Below are positions 19,727 to 29,544 of a stretch of 64,000 nucleotides of DNA, in pieces. The notes under the pieces were generated by a model. The model was not told the origin of the DNA. It saw only the letters and a list, made by a program, of their open reading frames with translations, and made no database searches. The stretch lies in assembly GCF_022968135.1 (NCBI RefSeq), contig NZ_JALJRA010000002.1:186001-250000 (forward strand), written 5' to 3'. The stretch's first letter is position 1; the number at the start of each line of letters is the position of its first letter. The position numbers and the translations under genes are program-made. This DNA comes from Pseudorhizobium tarimense (GTDB taxonomy: Bacteria > Pseudomonadota > Alphaproteobacteria > Rhizobiales > Rhizobiaceae).

Positions 19727-20722
19727 ATGATGAAGAAAACCCTTTTGACCCTCATGACAATGGCCGCAATGTCGGCGACCGCGCTCGCAGCTGAAATCAA
19801 GCCGGCGCTGGTCTATGGGACCGGCGGCAAGTTCGACAAGTCCTTCAACGAGGCAGCCTATGGCGGCGCCGAAAAGTTCAAGGAAGAAACGGGGGTCGAG
19901 TACCGGGATTTCGAGCCGACCAGCGACACGCAGGGCGAGCAGGCAATCCGCAACTTCGCAAGCCGGGGCTTTAACCCGGTCGTTGCCGTCTCCTTCGCCT
20001 GGACCTCGGCCATGGAGAAGGTTGCGGCCGAGTTCCCTGACACCAAGTTCGTTATCGTGGATGCCGTGGTCGATCTGCCGAACGTCCGTTCTGTCGTCTA
20101 CAAGGAAGAAGAAGGCTCCTATCTCGTTGGCCTGCTCGCGGGCATGGCATCCGAGACCGGCAAGGTCGGCTTCGTCGGTGGCATGGACATTCCGCTGATC
20201 CGCAAGTTCGGCTGCGGCTACGTCCAGGGCGTCAAGGCCGCAAATCCGGATGCGGAGGTCTTCCAGAACATGGTCGGCACCACGGGTGCGGCCTGGAATG
20301 ATCCGGTTCGTGCCGGCGAATTGACAAAGAACCAGATCGACCAGGGCGCCGACGTCATCTACGCGGCAGCGGGGGCAAGCGGCCTCGGCGTTCTCCAGAC
20401 GGCGGCTGACAACGACAAGCTCGGAATCGGTGTGGATTCAAACCAGAACCACCTCCATCCGGGCAAGGTGCTGACCTCGATGGTCAAGCGCGTCGATCTT
20501 GCCGTCTACAACGCCTTCAAGGACACCCAAGGCGATGCCTTCACCTCCGGAGTCCAGTCGCTCGGTGTCGAGCAGGATGGCGTGACCTACGCTGTCGACG
20601 AGAACAACAAGGAACTGATCACGCCGGAGATGCAGGCCGCTGCCGACAAGGCAAAGGCTGACATCATCGCCGGCACCGTCAAGGTCCACGACTACATGTC
20701 GGACAATTCCTGCCCGAACTAA
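19727..20722 (+). CDS. BMP-family nucleoside-binding protein of an ABC importer
   Basis: 331 aa periplasmic binding protein with a signal peptide (AMSATALA-AEI). The BMP/PnrA fold is indicated by KFDKSFNEAAYGGAEKF, the SFAWTSAMEKVA and VVYKEEEGSYLVGLLAGM strings and the ligand-site sequence GVDSNQNHLHPGKVLTSMVKR. BMP proteins bind purine and pyrimidine nucleosides. Tandem ATG codons at 19727 and 19730 are both usable. It is followed directly by the ATPase, two permeases and nucleoside-degrading enzymes, which strongly supports a nucleoside substrate. Confidence 0.92.
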   Translation: MMKKTLLTLMTMAAMSATALAAEIKPALVYGTGGKFDKSFNEAAYGGAEKFKEETGVEYRDFEPTSDTQGEQAIRNFASRGFNPVVAVSFAWTSAMEKVAAEFPDTKFVIVDAVVDLPNVRSVVYKEEEGSYLVGLLAGMASETGKVGFVGGMDIPLIRKFGCGYVQGVKAANPDAEVFQNMVGTTGAAWNDPVRAGELTKNQIDQGADVIYAAAGASGLGVLQTAADNDKLGIGVDSNQNHLHPGKVLTSMVKRVDLAVYNAFKDTQGDAFTSGVQSLGVEQDGVTYAVDENNKELITPEMQAAADKAKADIIAGTVKVHDYMSDNSCPN

Positions 20723-20729
20723 GAACACG

Positions 20730-20765
20730 GAGGGCGCATGCGGTTTGAGATCCGCATGCGCCCTC
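20730..20765 (+). terminator. Strong hairpin between binding protein and ATPase genes
   Basis: A perfect 14-bp stem GAGGGCGCATGCGG / CCGCATGCGCCCTC with an eight-base loop begins eight bases after the stop codon. It lacks a real T-run (TTCATG follows), so partial termination or 3'-end protection of the binding-protein mRNA is more likely than full termination, as is common after solute-binding protein genes in ABC operons. Confidence 0.6.
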
Positions 20766-20793
20766 TTCATGCCCGAATCTGAAAGGCGGACGA

Positions 20794-22317
20794 TTGAGCC
20801 TCGACCCTTCACCAGCGCCGGCGATCGAGCTTGTCGGGATAGACAAGAAGTTCGGGCCGGTACACGCCAACAAGAACATCAACCTGACGGTCGCCAGAGG
20901 CTCCATTCACGGGATCATCGGCGAGAACGGGGCTGGTAAGTCGACGCTGATGTCGATCATCTACGGCTTTTACCAAGCAGACCAGGGGCAGATCCGGATC
21001 AACGGCAAGCCCATCGTCATCCGTGACAGTCAGACCGCCATCTCTTCAGGCATCGGAATGGTCCACCAGCACTTCATGTTGGTGGAAAACTTCACTGTGC
21101 TGGAGAACGTCGTGCTCGGCGTCGAAGGCGGCGCCTTGCTCGGTCGCGATGCCGCGCGCGCGCGCGAAGAGCTCAAGCGCCTGCAGAAGGATTACGGGCT
21201 GGAGGTCGACCTCGATGCGATCGTCGAGGAGCTGCCGGTCGGTGCGCAACAGCGTGTCGAAATCCTGAAGGCGCTTTATCGCGGCGCGGATATCCTCATC
21301 CTCGACGAGCCGACGGGCGTGCTGACGCCGGCGGAAGCCGATCATCTCTTCAACGTCCTGCGCGTGCTTCGCGAGCAGGGCAAGACGATCCTCCTGATCA
21401 CCCACAAGCTGCGCGAGATCATGGCGATCACCGACACGGTTTCCGTGATGCGGCGGGGCGAAATGGTCGCCACGCGAGCGACGGCGGAGACGACGGTCGA
21501 GGAGCTGGCCGAGCTGATGGTCGGCCGGCGCGTGCTTCTGCATGTGGAGAAGGGTGAGGCGAAGCCCGGTCCGGTGCTGCTGTCGGTGAAGAACCTCACC
21601 GTCAAGGACAGCCGCGGCCTCAAGATGGTCGACAATGTCTCCTTTGACGTTCGTGCGGGGGAGATCGTCGGCATCGCGGGGGTCGCCGGAAACGGGCAGT
21701 CGGAACTGCTGGAAGCGATCGCCGGCATCCGCAAGCCTTCGTCCGGTGAAATCCTTATCGACGGTCAGCCGGTGGCGGAACTCGATGCCGCACGACGTCG
21801 CGAACTGGGGCTTGCTCACATCCCGGAAGATCGGCACCACATGGGCCTCGTGCTCAAGTTCGAGGAATACGAGAACTCGATCCTCGGTTATCACCGCGAC
21901 CAGCGGTACGGACGGGGCGCCTTCCTGGACCTTGAGGCCATTCGTAAGGACGCCGAGGACAAGATCGCCAAATATGATATTCGCCCGCCGAACCCGAGGT
22001 TAAAGACGGCGAACTTTTCAGGCGGCAACCAGCAGAAGATCGTCGTTGCTCGCGAAATCGAACGTGACCCGAAGCTTCTGATCGTTGGCCAGCCCACCCG
22101 TGGCGTCGATGTCGGTGCTATTGAATTCATCCACCGCCGGATCATCGAGAGGCGTGACGCGGGCAAGGCGGTGCTCCTAGTTTCCGTGGAACTGGACGAG
22201 ATCCGCTCCCTTTCCGATCGTATCCTGGTGATGTTTGCCGGCAAGATCGTCGGCGAGAAGACCAGCGAAGCTGGCGAGCAGACCCTCGGCCTGATGATGG
22301 CCGGCATCGCGGCGTGA
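20794..22317 (+). CDS. Nucleoside ABC transporter, dual-domain ATPase
   Basis: 507 aa with two nucleotide-binding domains of the sugar/nucleoside type. The first has GENGAGKST, FMLVENFTV (Q-loop region) and LDEPTGVLTP. The second has the degenerate GVAGNGQSE in place of Walker A and FSGGNQQKIVVAREI as signature, with VGQPTRGVD instead of a normal Walker B. One intact and one degenerate site is the family norm. The start is TTG at 20794, with AAAGG eight bases before it; no ATG lies in the first conserved segment. Confidence 0.93.
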   Translation: MSLDPSPAPAIELVGIDKKFGPVHANKNINLTVARGSIHGIIGENGAGKSTLMSIIYGFYQADQGQIRINGKPIVIRDSQTAISSGIGMVHQHFMLVENFTVLENVVLGVEGGALLGRDAARAREELKRLQKDYGLEVDLDAIVEELPVGAQQRVEILKALYRGADILILDEPTGVLTPAEADHLFNVLRVLREQGKTILLITHKLREIMAITDTVSVMRRGEMVATRATAETTVEELAELMVGRRVLLHVEKGEAKPGPVLLSVKNLTVKDSRGLKMVDNVSFDVRAGEIVGIAGVAGNGQSELLEAIAGIRKPSSGEILIDGQPVAELDAARRRELGLAHIPEDRHHMGLVLKFEEYENSILGYHRDQRYGRGAFLDLEAIRKDAEDKIAKYDIRPPNPRLKTANFSGGNQQKIVVAREIERDPKLLIVGQPTRGVDVGAIEFIHRRIIERRDAGKAVLLVSVELDEIRSLSDRILVMFAGKIVGEKTSEAGEQTLGLMMAGIAA

Positions 22318-22324
22318 GGCTTTC

Positions 22325-23428
22325 ATGACAACTGCATCCGTGCCTCTGCCCAACTGGATCAGCTATGGCCTGATCCCGCTGCTGAACCTGCTTCTCGCCT
22401 TCTTTTTCTCCGGCCTCGTCGTCTGGTGGATCGGCGAAAGCCCGCTCGAGGCGCTGAAGTTCCTGATCCAGGGATCGCTTGGCCGCGGCGACGCAATCGG
22501 CTTCACCCTTTTCTACACCACGAGCTTCATCTTCACGGGCCTGTCCGTGGCCGTCGCCTTCCACGCCGGCTTGTTCAACATCGGCTCGGAAGGCCAAGCT
22601 TATGTGGGCGGGCTTGGTGCAGCGCTCGCCGCCCTGGCGCTGGATCACTACGTGCCTTGGTACGTGACCATGCCGTTCGCGATCACCGCTGCCGCCATTT
22701 TCGGTGCCGCCTGGGCTTTCATTCCCGCCTGGCTGCAGGCCAAGCGTGGCAGCCACATCGTCATCACCACCATCATGTTCAACTTCATCGGCGCCGCGCT
22801 GATGGTCTACCTCTTGGTCAACGTCTTCATCGTGCCGGGCAAGATGGCGCCGGAAACGCGCACCTTCCTCGAGGGTGGCCAGTTGCCGAAGCTCGACTGG
22901 CTGATGGCACTCTTCGGACTGAAGCTCGGTCCGGCGCCCTTCAACGTCTCGTTCCTGATCGCGCTGGTGATGTGCTATCTCGTGTGGCTGCTGATCTGGC
23001 GCACCAAGTTTGGCTACGAAATGCGCACGCTTGGCATCAGCCCGTCGGCGGCCATCTATGCCGGCGTGCCCTATGCCCGCATTGTCATAATCGCGATGCT
23101 AATTTCGGGTGGATTGGCGGGAATGATGGCGCTCAACGCGGTCAATGGTGCGGCAGCCCGCCTGCAGGTGGAGTTCGTTGCCGGGGCAGGCTTCGTCGGT
23201 ATTGCCGTCTCGCTGATGGGCCGCAGTCACCCCGTCGGCATCATTCTGGCGGCCCTTCTCTTCGGGATCCTGTATCAAGGCGGCGCGGATCTTTCGTTCG
23301 AGATGCCGACGATCACCCGCGACATGATCGTCGTCATCCAGGGGCTCGTGATCCTGTTCGCAGGCGCACTGGAATATATGCTGCGTCCCGCGGTTGTGCG
23401 GATCTATCAGCAGTTCGCGAAAGGCTGA
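22325..23428 (+). CDS. Nucleoside ABC transporter permease 1
   Basis: 367 aa inner-membrane permease of the branched-chain amino acid/ribose type (BPD_transp_2). About nine to ten hydrophobic segments are visible, with the family string FNIGSEGQAYVGGLGAAL near residue 80 and YAGVPYARIVIIAMLISGGLAGMMAL near residue 240. It starts 8 bp after the ATPase stop and pairs with the next permease to form a heterodimeric channel. Confidence 0.92.
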   Translation: MTTASVPLPNWISYGLIPLLNLLLAFFFSGLVVWWIGESPLEALKFLIQGSLGRGDAIGFTLFYTTSFIFTGLSVAVAFHAGLFNIGSEGQAYVGGLGAALAALALDHYVPWYVTMPFAITAAAIFGAAWAFIPAWLQAKRGSHIVITTIMFNFIGAALMVYLLVNVFIVPGKMAPETRTFLEGGQLPKLDWLMALFGLKLGPAPFNVSFLIALVMCYLVWLLIWRTKFGYEMRTLGISPSAAIYAGVPYARIVIIAMLISGGLAGMMALNAVNGAAARLQVEFVAGAGFVGIAVSLMGRSHPVGIILAALLFGILYQGGADLSFEMPTITRDMIVVIQGLVILFAGALEYMLRPAVVRIYQQFAKG

Positions 23429-23438
23429 GGAGAGACAG

Positions 23439-24410
23439 ATGGAAAACTTCGACATCCTCGTCAGCATCCTCGGCTCGACCGTCCGTCTGTCGATCCCGCT
23501 GCTGTTCACCGCCCTTGCCGGCTTGTTTTCGGAGCGTGCCGGCATTTTCGACATCGGTCTGGAAGGCAAGATGCTGGCCGCCGCCTTCGCATCTGCCGTC
23601 GCGGCCTATGCCACAGGGTCGGCCTGGCTCGGCCTCCTCGCGGGTATTGCCGTGTCGATCCTCTTCTCGCTGGTCCACGGCTTTGCGTCGATCACCAACC
23701 GGGGCAACCAGATCGTCTCCGGCGTGGCGTTGAACTTCGTTGCAATAGGGCTAACGGTCGTCCTTGGCCAGGCTTGGTTCGGGCAGGGCGGACGGACCCC
23801 GCAAGTGTCGGGGGAGGGGCGGTTCTCCCCCATCATCCTACCTGGCGCCGATGCCATGCGCGACGTGCCGATCATCGGCCCGCTCTATGCCAATGTCATC
23901 TCCGGCAACAATATCCTCACCTACATGGCGTTCATGGCGGTGCCGCTTGCCTGGTGGGTGCTCTTCCGGACCCGCTTCGGCTTGAGGCTGAGAGCGGTCG
24001 GCGAAAACCCGGGTGCCGTCGATACCGCAGGCATCTCCGTCGCGTGGATGCGCTATCGTGCCGTCATCGTGGCCGGGTTCCTTTGCGGCTTTTCCGGAAC
24101 CTATCTTGCGATCGCGCAGTCGGCGGCCTTCATCAACAACATGTCGGCCGGCAAGGGATATATCGCGCTTGCGGCCCTCATCTTTGCAAAGTGGCGGCCG
24201 GTGCCGGTGATGTTCGCCTGCCTTCTCTTCGGCTTCCTCGATGCGGTCGCCAACTTCATGCAGGGCAAGTCGGTGCCTCTGATCGGCGAAGTGCCGGTGC
24301 AAATCTTCCAGGCGCTGCCCTATATACTGACCTGCGTTCTCTTGGCCGGTTTCATCGGCGTCGCACGCGCTCCCAAGGCCGGCGGCGTGCCCTATGTGAA
24401 GGAGCGCTGA
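23439..24410 (+). CDS. Nucleoside ABC transporter permease 2
   Basis: 323 aa, second permease of the importer. ATG at 23439 has GAGGAGAGA upstream; the open frame further 5' overlaps permease 1 and was discarded. The string FSERAGIFDIGLEGKMLAAAF near residue 28 corresponds to the FNIGSEGQ region of its partner. GNQIVSGVALNFVAIGL and RAVGENPGAVDTAGI are typical of the YufQ/NupC-like group. Confidence 0.92.
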   Translation: MENFDILVSILGSTVRLSIPLLFTALAGLFSERAGIFDIGLEGKMLAAAFASAVAAYATGSAWLGLLAGIAVSILFSLVHGFASITNRGNQIVSGVALNFVAIGLTVVLGQAWFGQGGRTPQVSGEGRFSPIILPGADAMRDVPIIGPLYANVISGNNILTYMAFMAVPLAWWVLFRTRFGLRLRAVGENPGAVDTAGISVAWMRYRAVIVAGFLCGFSGTYLAIAQSAAFINNMSAGKGYIALAALIFAKWRPVPVMFACLLFGFLDAVANFMQGKSVPLIGEVPVQIFQALPYILTCVLLAGFIGVARAPKAGGVPYVKER

Positions 24411-24414
24411 TCCC

Positions 24415-24807
24415 ATGTCCCACGACCTCTTCGAAGCAGCGCGCGCGGCGATGGAGAAATCCTATTCGCCCTATTCCAAGTTCCCGGTCGGCGCCGCCAT
24501 TCGTGCCGATGACGGGCAGGTCTATGTCGGTGCTAACATTGAGAACATCTCCTTTCCGCAAGGATGGTGCGCGGAACCGAGCGCCATCAGTGCCATGATC
24601 ATGGGTGGCGGACGCCAGATCGCGGAGCTTGCGGTGATTGCCGATAAGCTGCCGCTTTGCACCCCATGCGGTGGATGCCGGCAGAAGATTGCCGAGTTCG
24701 CCTCCGCCGCAACGCGCATCTATCTGTGCGACGATCAGGGCGTTCAGAGGACGCTCACCATGGGTGACCTTCTTCCCTATGCCTTCGAGACGGATGTCAT
24801 CGGATGA
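24415..24807 (+). CDS. cdd: Cytidine deaminase
   Basis: 130 aa, the short tetrameric class. Deaminates cytidine and deoxycytidine to uridine and deoxyuridine. Zinc ligands are visible as CAE (in GWCAEPSAI, general base Glu) and PCGGC (in LCTPCGGCRQ). The N-terminal YSPYSKFPVGAAI is the substrate-site signature. It starts four bases after the permease stop and overlaps the next gene by ATGA. Confidence 0.95.
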   Translation: MSHDLFEAARAAMEKSYSPYSKFPVGAAIRADDGQVYVGANIENISFPQGWCAEPSAISAMIMGGGRQIAELAVIADKLPLCTPCGGCRQKIAEFASAATRIYLCDDQGVQRTLTMGDLLPYAFETDVIG

Positions 24808-25601
24808 AGGATGTTGCCGATCTCCTCGTCGAGAGCCTGAATGGCCTCATGCCGCGCTGCGCGGTGATCCTCGGCTCCGGCCTGGGAACATTAGTCGAGA
24901 ACGTGAGCGATCCCATCCGGATCTCCTACCGCGACCTCTCGGGCTTCCCCGCAAGCGGCGTCACCGGGCACGCGGGTGAATTGGTGGCAGGATACCTCGG
25001 CCGGGAACCCATGATCATGCTTTCCGGCCGCGCGCATTACTACGAGAAGGGCGACGCGCGGGCGATGCGCTTCCCGATCGAGGTGCTGAAGGGGCTGGGC
25101 GTCCAGTCGCTGATCCTCACCAATGCGGCCGGCTCCGTCCGGGAAGACATGCCGCCCGGATCGGTGATGCAGATCACCGACCATATCAACTACTCCGGCA
25201 TGAACCCGCTAATCGGCGAGGAAGGCGATGGCCGCTTCGTCGGCATGACAAACGCTTATGATGCAGGCCTTTCGCTGGACATGCGCAATGCTGCAATCCG
25301 GAGTGCCATTCCGCTCTTCTCCGGTGTCTACATGTGGTTTTCCGGCCCAAGCTTCGAAACGCCGGCCGAGATCCGCATGGCACGGACGCTGGGGGCAGAC
25401 GCCGTCGGCATGTCCACCGTCCCCGAAGTGATCCTCGCGAGATACTTTGGACTGCGGGTCGCGGCAGCCTCCGTCATCACCAATTATGCAGCCGGAATAA
25501 CGGGCGGCGAACTCAGCCACGAGGAAACCAAGGACGTGGCGCCTGTCGGCGGAAAGCGACTGGCGGTCATCCTTCAGGAAATGCTGTCAGAGAAAGCCTA
25601 G
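24804..25601 (+). CDS. punA: Purine nucleoside phosphorylase, trimeric class
   Basis: 265 aa, phosphorolysis of inosine/guanosine-type nucleosides to base plus (deoxy)ribose-1-phosphate. Features of the PNP/MTAP family: VILGSGLGTL with the phosphate-binding Ser, SGRAHYYEKGD, LTNAAGSVREDM, SGPSFETPAEIRM and the base-contacting GMSTVPEVILAR and NYAAGI strings. The start overlaps cdd (24804-24807), indicating coupled translation. The product ribose-1-phosphate is the substrate of deoB. Confidence 0.92.
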   Translation: MKDVADLLVESLNGLMPRCAVILGSGLGTLVENVSDPIRISYRDLSGFPASGVTGHAGELVAGYLGREPMIMLSGRAHYYEKGDARAMRFPIEVLKGLGVQSLILTNAAGSVREDMPPGSVMQITDHINYSGMNPLIGEEGDGRFVGMTNAYDAGLSLDMRNAAIRSAIPLFSGVYMWFSGPSFETPAEIRMARTLGADAVGMSTVPEVILARYFGLRVAAASVITNYAAGITGGELSHEETKDVAPVGGKRLAVILQEMLSEKA

Positions 25602-25718
25602 CAGAATCAGCTATGCTGACGGGCAAAGGCTGCGGCAGCAGGGTTCTTGTCAGGCTTGAGCTTGCGTCAGGTCCTTTCAGCACCGATGATGAGACATCAA
25701 AACGAGGAGGTATCCACC

Positions 25719-26489
25719 ATGGAGATCAATACTCCGCGGGAGGCGGCAAGCCTTGCGCTATCGCTGCTCGACCTCACGAACCTGCGAGATGACTGCGACA
25801 ATGAAGCGATCGAGCTTCTCTGCCGACGGGCAACCACCCCCTATGGCGCGGCAGCTGCCATCTGCATCTGGCCGCGCTTCGTCGCCCACGCCCGCAAGAT
25901 CCTTGGGTCCGGCAGCTCGCTCCGGATCGCGACCGTCGTCAATTTTCCTTCCGGCAATATGGAGGTGGCGGAGGTGGTTGAGGAAACGCGCGGTGCGATC
26001 GCCGACGGTGCGGACGAAATAGATCTCGTGATCCCCTACAGGACATTCCTCCAGGGCGACGAAGCGGCGGTGACGCAGATGGTCGAGACGGTGCGGCAAG
26101 CCTGCCCGCAGGCCGGCCTGAAGGTCATCATTGAGACCGGCGAGTTGAGGGACAGCGCGCATATTCGTCGGGCATCCGAACTCGCGATCGATGCCGGTGC
26201 CGACTTCATCAAAACCTCGACGGGCAAGGTCGCCGTCAACGCCACGCTGGAGGCCGCCGACATTATGCTGCGCGTCATCCGTGATTCCAGAAAGTCCGTC
26301 GGCTTCAAGCCGGCTGGCGGCATCGGCACGGTTGCCGATGCAGACCTTTATCTGCGTCTGGCGGAAACCATCATGGGTCCCAACTGGATCATGCCGTCGA
26401 CATTCCGCTTCGGCGCATCGAGCCTTCTCGACGATATCCTTGCTGTACTGAGCGGCCAGCCGTCGCAGCGGGCGGCGACAGGATACTGA
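25719..26489 (+). CDS. deoC: Deoxyribose-phosphate aldolase
   Basis: 256 aa class I aldolase that splits 2-deoxyribose-5-phosphate to acetaldehyde and glyceraldehyde-3-phosphate. The Schiff-base lysine is in DFIKTSTGK and the second active-site lysine in [25 protein letters not shown] corresponds to the substrate loop. ATG at 25719 with GAGGAGG upstream is chosen over an open frame reaching 25647. The 117-bp gap after punA has no gene. Confidence 0.94.
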   Translation: MEINTPREAASLALSLLDLTNLRDDCDNEAIELLCRRATTPYGAAAAICIWPRFVAHARKILGSGSSLRIATVVNFPSGNMEVAEVVEETRGAIADGADEIDLVIPYRTFLQGDEAAVTQMVETVRQACPQAGLKVIIETGELRDSAHIRRASELAIDAGADFIKTSTGKVAVNATLEAADIMLRVIRDSRKSVGFKPAGGIGTVADADLYLRLAETIMGPNWIMPSTFRFGASSLLDDILAVLSGQPSQRAATGY

Positions 26490-26494
26490 TCGTC

Positions 26495-27805
26495 ATGATC
26501 CCGCAGGAGATCATCAGGCGAAAGCGGGACGGCCTCGAACTCTCGCGCGAGGAGATCACCGGGTTCATCCAGGGCTTGACAGACAACGGGATCACCGAAG
26601 GCCAGGCTGCATCACTCGTCATGGCGATCTTCTTCCGCGGCATGACGCGCGAGGAAACGGTTGCCCTGACGCTTGCCATGCGCGACAGCGGCGAGGTGAT
26701 GCGGTGGCCGGACCTTGGACGGCCGGTCGCCGACAAGCACTCCACCGGTGGCGTCGGCGACAACGTCTCCCTGATGCTGGCCCCGATCGTCGCTGCCTGC
26801 GGGCTCGCCGTTCCGATGATCTCTGGACGCGGCCTGGGACACACCGGCGGGACGCTCGATAAACTGCAGTCCATCCCCGGCTACAACGTCATGCCGGATG
26901 TGGACCTGCTGCACCGTGTGGTGGCGGAGGCCGGCTGCGCCATCATCGGCCAGACGGCCGATCTGGCGCCGGCGGACCGGCGGCTCTATGCCATTCGTGA
27001 CGTCACGGCGACGGTGGAATCGGTGCCTCTGATCACGGCATCCATCCTGTCCAAGAAACTCGCCGCCGGGCTTGAGACCCTGGTCCTGGACGTCAAGGTC
27101 GGCAACGGTGCCTTTATGGAGAGTGTGGAGGAGGCGGAGGCTCTGGCGCGTTCGCTGGTGGAGGTGGCCAATAGTGCCGGAACGCGCACCACCGCCCTTC
27201 TGACGGACATGAACCAGCCTCTGGCGGATGCTGCCGGTAATGCGCTGGAGATCCGCAACTGCCTCGAATTTCTCTCCGGCCGAAAGAAGGACACGCGCCT
27301 GCATGATGTGGTCATGGCCCTGGCTGCAGAAATGCTGCTTCAGGCAGACGTGGCAGCAGATCAGCAGGACGCTTCAGCGCGTGCTCATGCTGCCTTGGAC
27401 AGCGGCAAGGCAATGGAGCGTTTTTCTCGCATGGTCTCGTTGCTTGGTGGCCCGCCCGATCTCGCAGAAAACCCTGATCGTCATCTGCGTAAAGCACCGG
27501 TTGTTTTGCCGGTTCTAGCCGCGGCTGATGGTTGGCTGTCAGGCTGCGACACGCGGGACCTAGGTCTGGCCGTGGTGAAAATTGGCGGCGGTCGCAAGCG
27601 GCCGAGCGATGACATAGACCGCGCGGTTGGCATCAACCAAATCCTGCCGCTTGGTAGCAGAGTATCGAGAGGCGAGCCGATCGCCTTCGTCCATGCCAAC
27701 GACCGGGCAGAGGGCGAGGCAATGGCCGAGAACGTCAGCCGCTGCTTCACGATCAGAGATGAGCCGCCGGCGCCTCAGCCGCTCGTCCTCAAGCGGATCG
27801 GCTGA
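26495..27805 (+). CDS. deoA: Thymidine phosphorylase
   Basis: 436 aa, phosphorolysis of thymidine and deoxyuridine. [23 protein letters not shown] and [21 protein letters not shown] are the family signatures, around residues 82-130; the latter binds phosphate and base. It begins five bases after deoC. Its product deoxyribose-1-phosphate is passed to deoB and then deoC, both in this locus. Confidence 0.95.
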   Translation: MIPQEIIRRKRDGLELSREEITGFIQGLTDNGITEGQAASLVMAIFFRGMTREETVALTLAMRDSGEVMRWPDLGRPVADKHSTGGVGDNVSLMLAPIVAACGLAVPMISGRGLGHTGGTLDKLQSIPGYNVMPDVDLLHRVVAEAGCAIIGQTADLAPADRRLYAIRDVTATVESVPLITASILSKKLAAGLETLVLDVKVGNGAFMESVEEAEALARSLVEVANSAGTRTTALLTDMNQPLADAAGNALEIRNCLEFLSGRKKDTRLHDVVMALAAEMLLQADVAADQQDASARAHAALDSGKAMERFSRMVSLLGGPPDLAENPDRHLRKAPVVLPVLAAADGWLSGCDTRDLGLAVVKIGGGRKRPSDDIDRAVGINQILPLGSRVSRGEPIAFVHANDRAEGEAMAENVSRCFTIRDEPPAPQPLVLKRIG

Positions 27806-27823
27806 GGCCGGCGCTCCAACTGG

Positions 27824-28453
27824 TTACTTTGTACCGTACATGCGGTCTCCTGCATCGCCGAGGCCTGGCACGATATAGCCGTTCTCGTTCAGGTGGCTGT
27901 CGATGGAGGCGGTGTAGACGGGCACGTCCGGATGGTGGTCGCGGAAGCTCTTGATGCCTTCGGGTGCGGCCAGCAGGCAGAGGAAGCGGATGTTGTGCGC
28001 GCCCCGCTCCTTCAGCTTGTCGATTGCGGCAATCGCCGAATTTCCCGTGGCAAGCATCGGGTCGACGACGATGATCAGGCGCTCGGCGATATCATCGGGG
28101 GCCTTGAAGAAGTATTCCACCGCCTGCAGCGTGTCGTGGTCGCGATAAACGCCAATATGCGAGACACGTGCCGAAGGCACGAGTTCGAGCATACCTTCAA
28201 GCAGTCCATTGCCCGCCCGCAGGATCGAGGCGAACACGAGCTTCTTGCCCTCCAGCACCGGCGACTGCATTTCCTGCAGCGGCGTCTCGATGGTCTCCAT
28301 CGTCATCTCGAGGTCGCGGGTCACCTCGTAGCAGAGCAGGGTCGAGATCTCGCGTAGGAGACGCCTGAAGCCTGCCGTCGAGGTTTCCTTCTTGCGCATG
28401 ATTGTTAGCTTGTGCTGCACGAGCGGATGATCGATGACTGTTACGCCGTCCAT
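27824..28453 (-). CDS. upp: Uracil phosphoribosyltransferase
   Basis: 209 aa, uracil + PRPP to UMP. The PRPP loop is [12 protein letters not shown] and the uracil-binding C terminus is [17 protein letters not shown], both complete. ATG at 28453 ([17 protein letters not shown]) gives the family length; the frame upstream to 28516 is not conserved in character. It is convergent with deoA (18 bp between stops) and is the last gene of the deoB-add-upp run, using uracil released by phosphorylases. Confidence 0.95.
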   Translation of the reverse strand: MDGVTVIDHPLVQHKLTIMRKKETSTAGFRRLLREISTLLCYEVTRDLEMTMETIETPLQEMQSPVLEGKKLVFASILRAGNGLLEGMLELVPSARVSHIGVYRDHDTLQAVEYFFKAPDDIAERLIIVVDPMLATGNSAIAAIDKLKERGAHNIRFLCLLAAPEGIKSFRDHHPDVPVYTASIDSHLNENGYIVPGLGDAGDRMYGTK

Positions 28454-28521
28454 CGAGCCTGCCTTCCCCTGTTTGTTGATGTTTTCTCTTCTTGATCGGT
28501 TGGCGGAAAACCGCAACCCCC

Positions 28522-29544
28522 TCAGCCGTGCTTTACCGGGTCCTGTGGCCGTGCCGTCTCTGCATCGAATCGTTGCAGCAGGCGCGTTCGGGTATCATCA
28601 TCCACGAAGGCCGCTTCCAGCGCCGTTCGCGTCATCGCGTTGATCTCGGCGTCGTGGAAGCCCATCTGATGTGAGGCTATCTCGTATTCCCGTTCTAGCG
28701 ACGTGTGAAAGAAGGGCGGATCGTCCGAGTTGAGACAGACGCGAACGCCTGACTCCTTCAACCGCCGCAGCGGATGTTGCTCGAAATCAGGATAGACCTT
28801 CAGTGCGATGTTGGAGCCCGGGCAGACTTCCAGGACGGTGCCGAGGTCCACAAGGCGCGCAACAAGATCCGCATCCTCGATCGCCCGCACGCCATGCCCG
28901 ATCCGCGACGGGCGCACGAGATCGAGCGCATCGGCAACGCTGAAGGCGCCGCACACTTCGCCTGCGTGGATCGTCAGGCCAAGACCGGCCTCGCGGGCAA
29001 TGTCGAAGGCGCGCGCGTAATCGGCGACACGCCCCATTCGCTCTTCGCCGGCCATGTTGAATCCGGTAACCAGCGGGTTGTCGCTTCGAGCGGCATATTC
29101 GGCTGCGGCAATGACGCGCTCAGGGCCAAAATGGCGCTCGCCTGTTACGATGATGCGGGCCTCGATGCCGGTCTTCTCCCTGGCGCGGCCGATCCCTTCC
29201 GATATACCCGCGAGATAGAAGTCCGCGCCAAGGCCGATACGGTCGCCGTGGTCCGGCGAAACGATGATCTCGCTGTAGATCGTGTTGGCACTTGCAAGCT
29301 CGGCCAGATAGGTCTCGGTCAGAAGCGCATAATCTTCGTCGGTCCTGAACAGCGCCGCCACGCGATCATAACTGACCAGAAACTCCGAAAAATCCGACCA
29401 CAGATAGCTGCCGTCTTTCAGAAAGGTGGAAGGGTCGATCCCATATTTCTCCGCCTGACGGGCGGCGAGCGCCGGCGGTGCCGCCCCTTCGATATGGCAG
29501 TGGATCTCGGCCTTCAGGAAATGGCCAGTCAAAGGAAACTCCAT
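28522..29544 (-). CDS. add: Adenosine deaminase
   Basis: 340 aa, adenosine to inosine. Zinc ligands HCH in [11 protein letters not shown], then TIHAGE (ligand His and catalytic Glu), IGHGVRA (His) and LNSDDPPFF (Asp) are all present in order. It overlaps the 3' end of deoB by 16 bp, so the two are co-transcribed. The inosine formed is the substrate of the phosphorylase at 24804. Confidence 0.94.
   Translation of the reverse strand: MEFPLTGHFLKAEIHCHIEGAAPPALAARQAEKYGIDPSTFLKDGSYLWSDFSEFLVSYDRVAALFRTDEDYALLTETYLAELASANTIYSEIIVSPDHGDRIGLGADFYLAGISEGIGRAREKTGIEARIIVTGERHFGPERVIAAAEYAARSDNPLVTGFNMAGEERMGRVADYARAFDIAREAGLGLTIHAGEVCGAFSVADALDLVRPSRIGHGVRAIEDADLVARLVDLGTVLEVCPGSNIALKVYPDFEQHPLRRLKESGVRVCLNSDDPPFFHTSLEREYEIASHQMGFHDAEINAMTRTALEAAFVDDDTRTRLLQRFDAETARPQDPVKHG

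Noticed and set aside
20794-22317. Second half of the nucleoside ATPase as evidence of decay
   Set aside because: Degenerate Walker motifs in the second domain are normal in this transporter family and are not a sign of inactivation.
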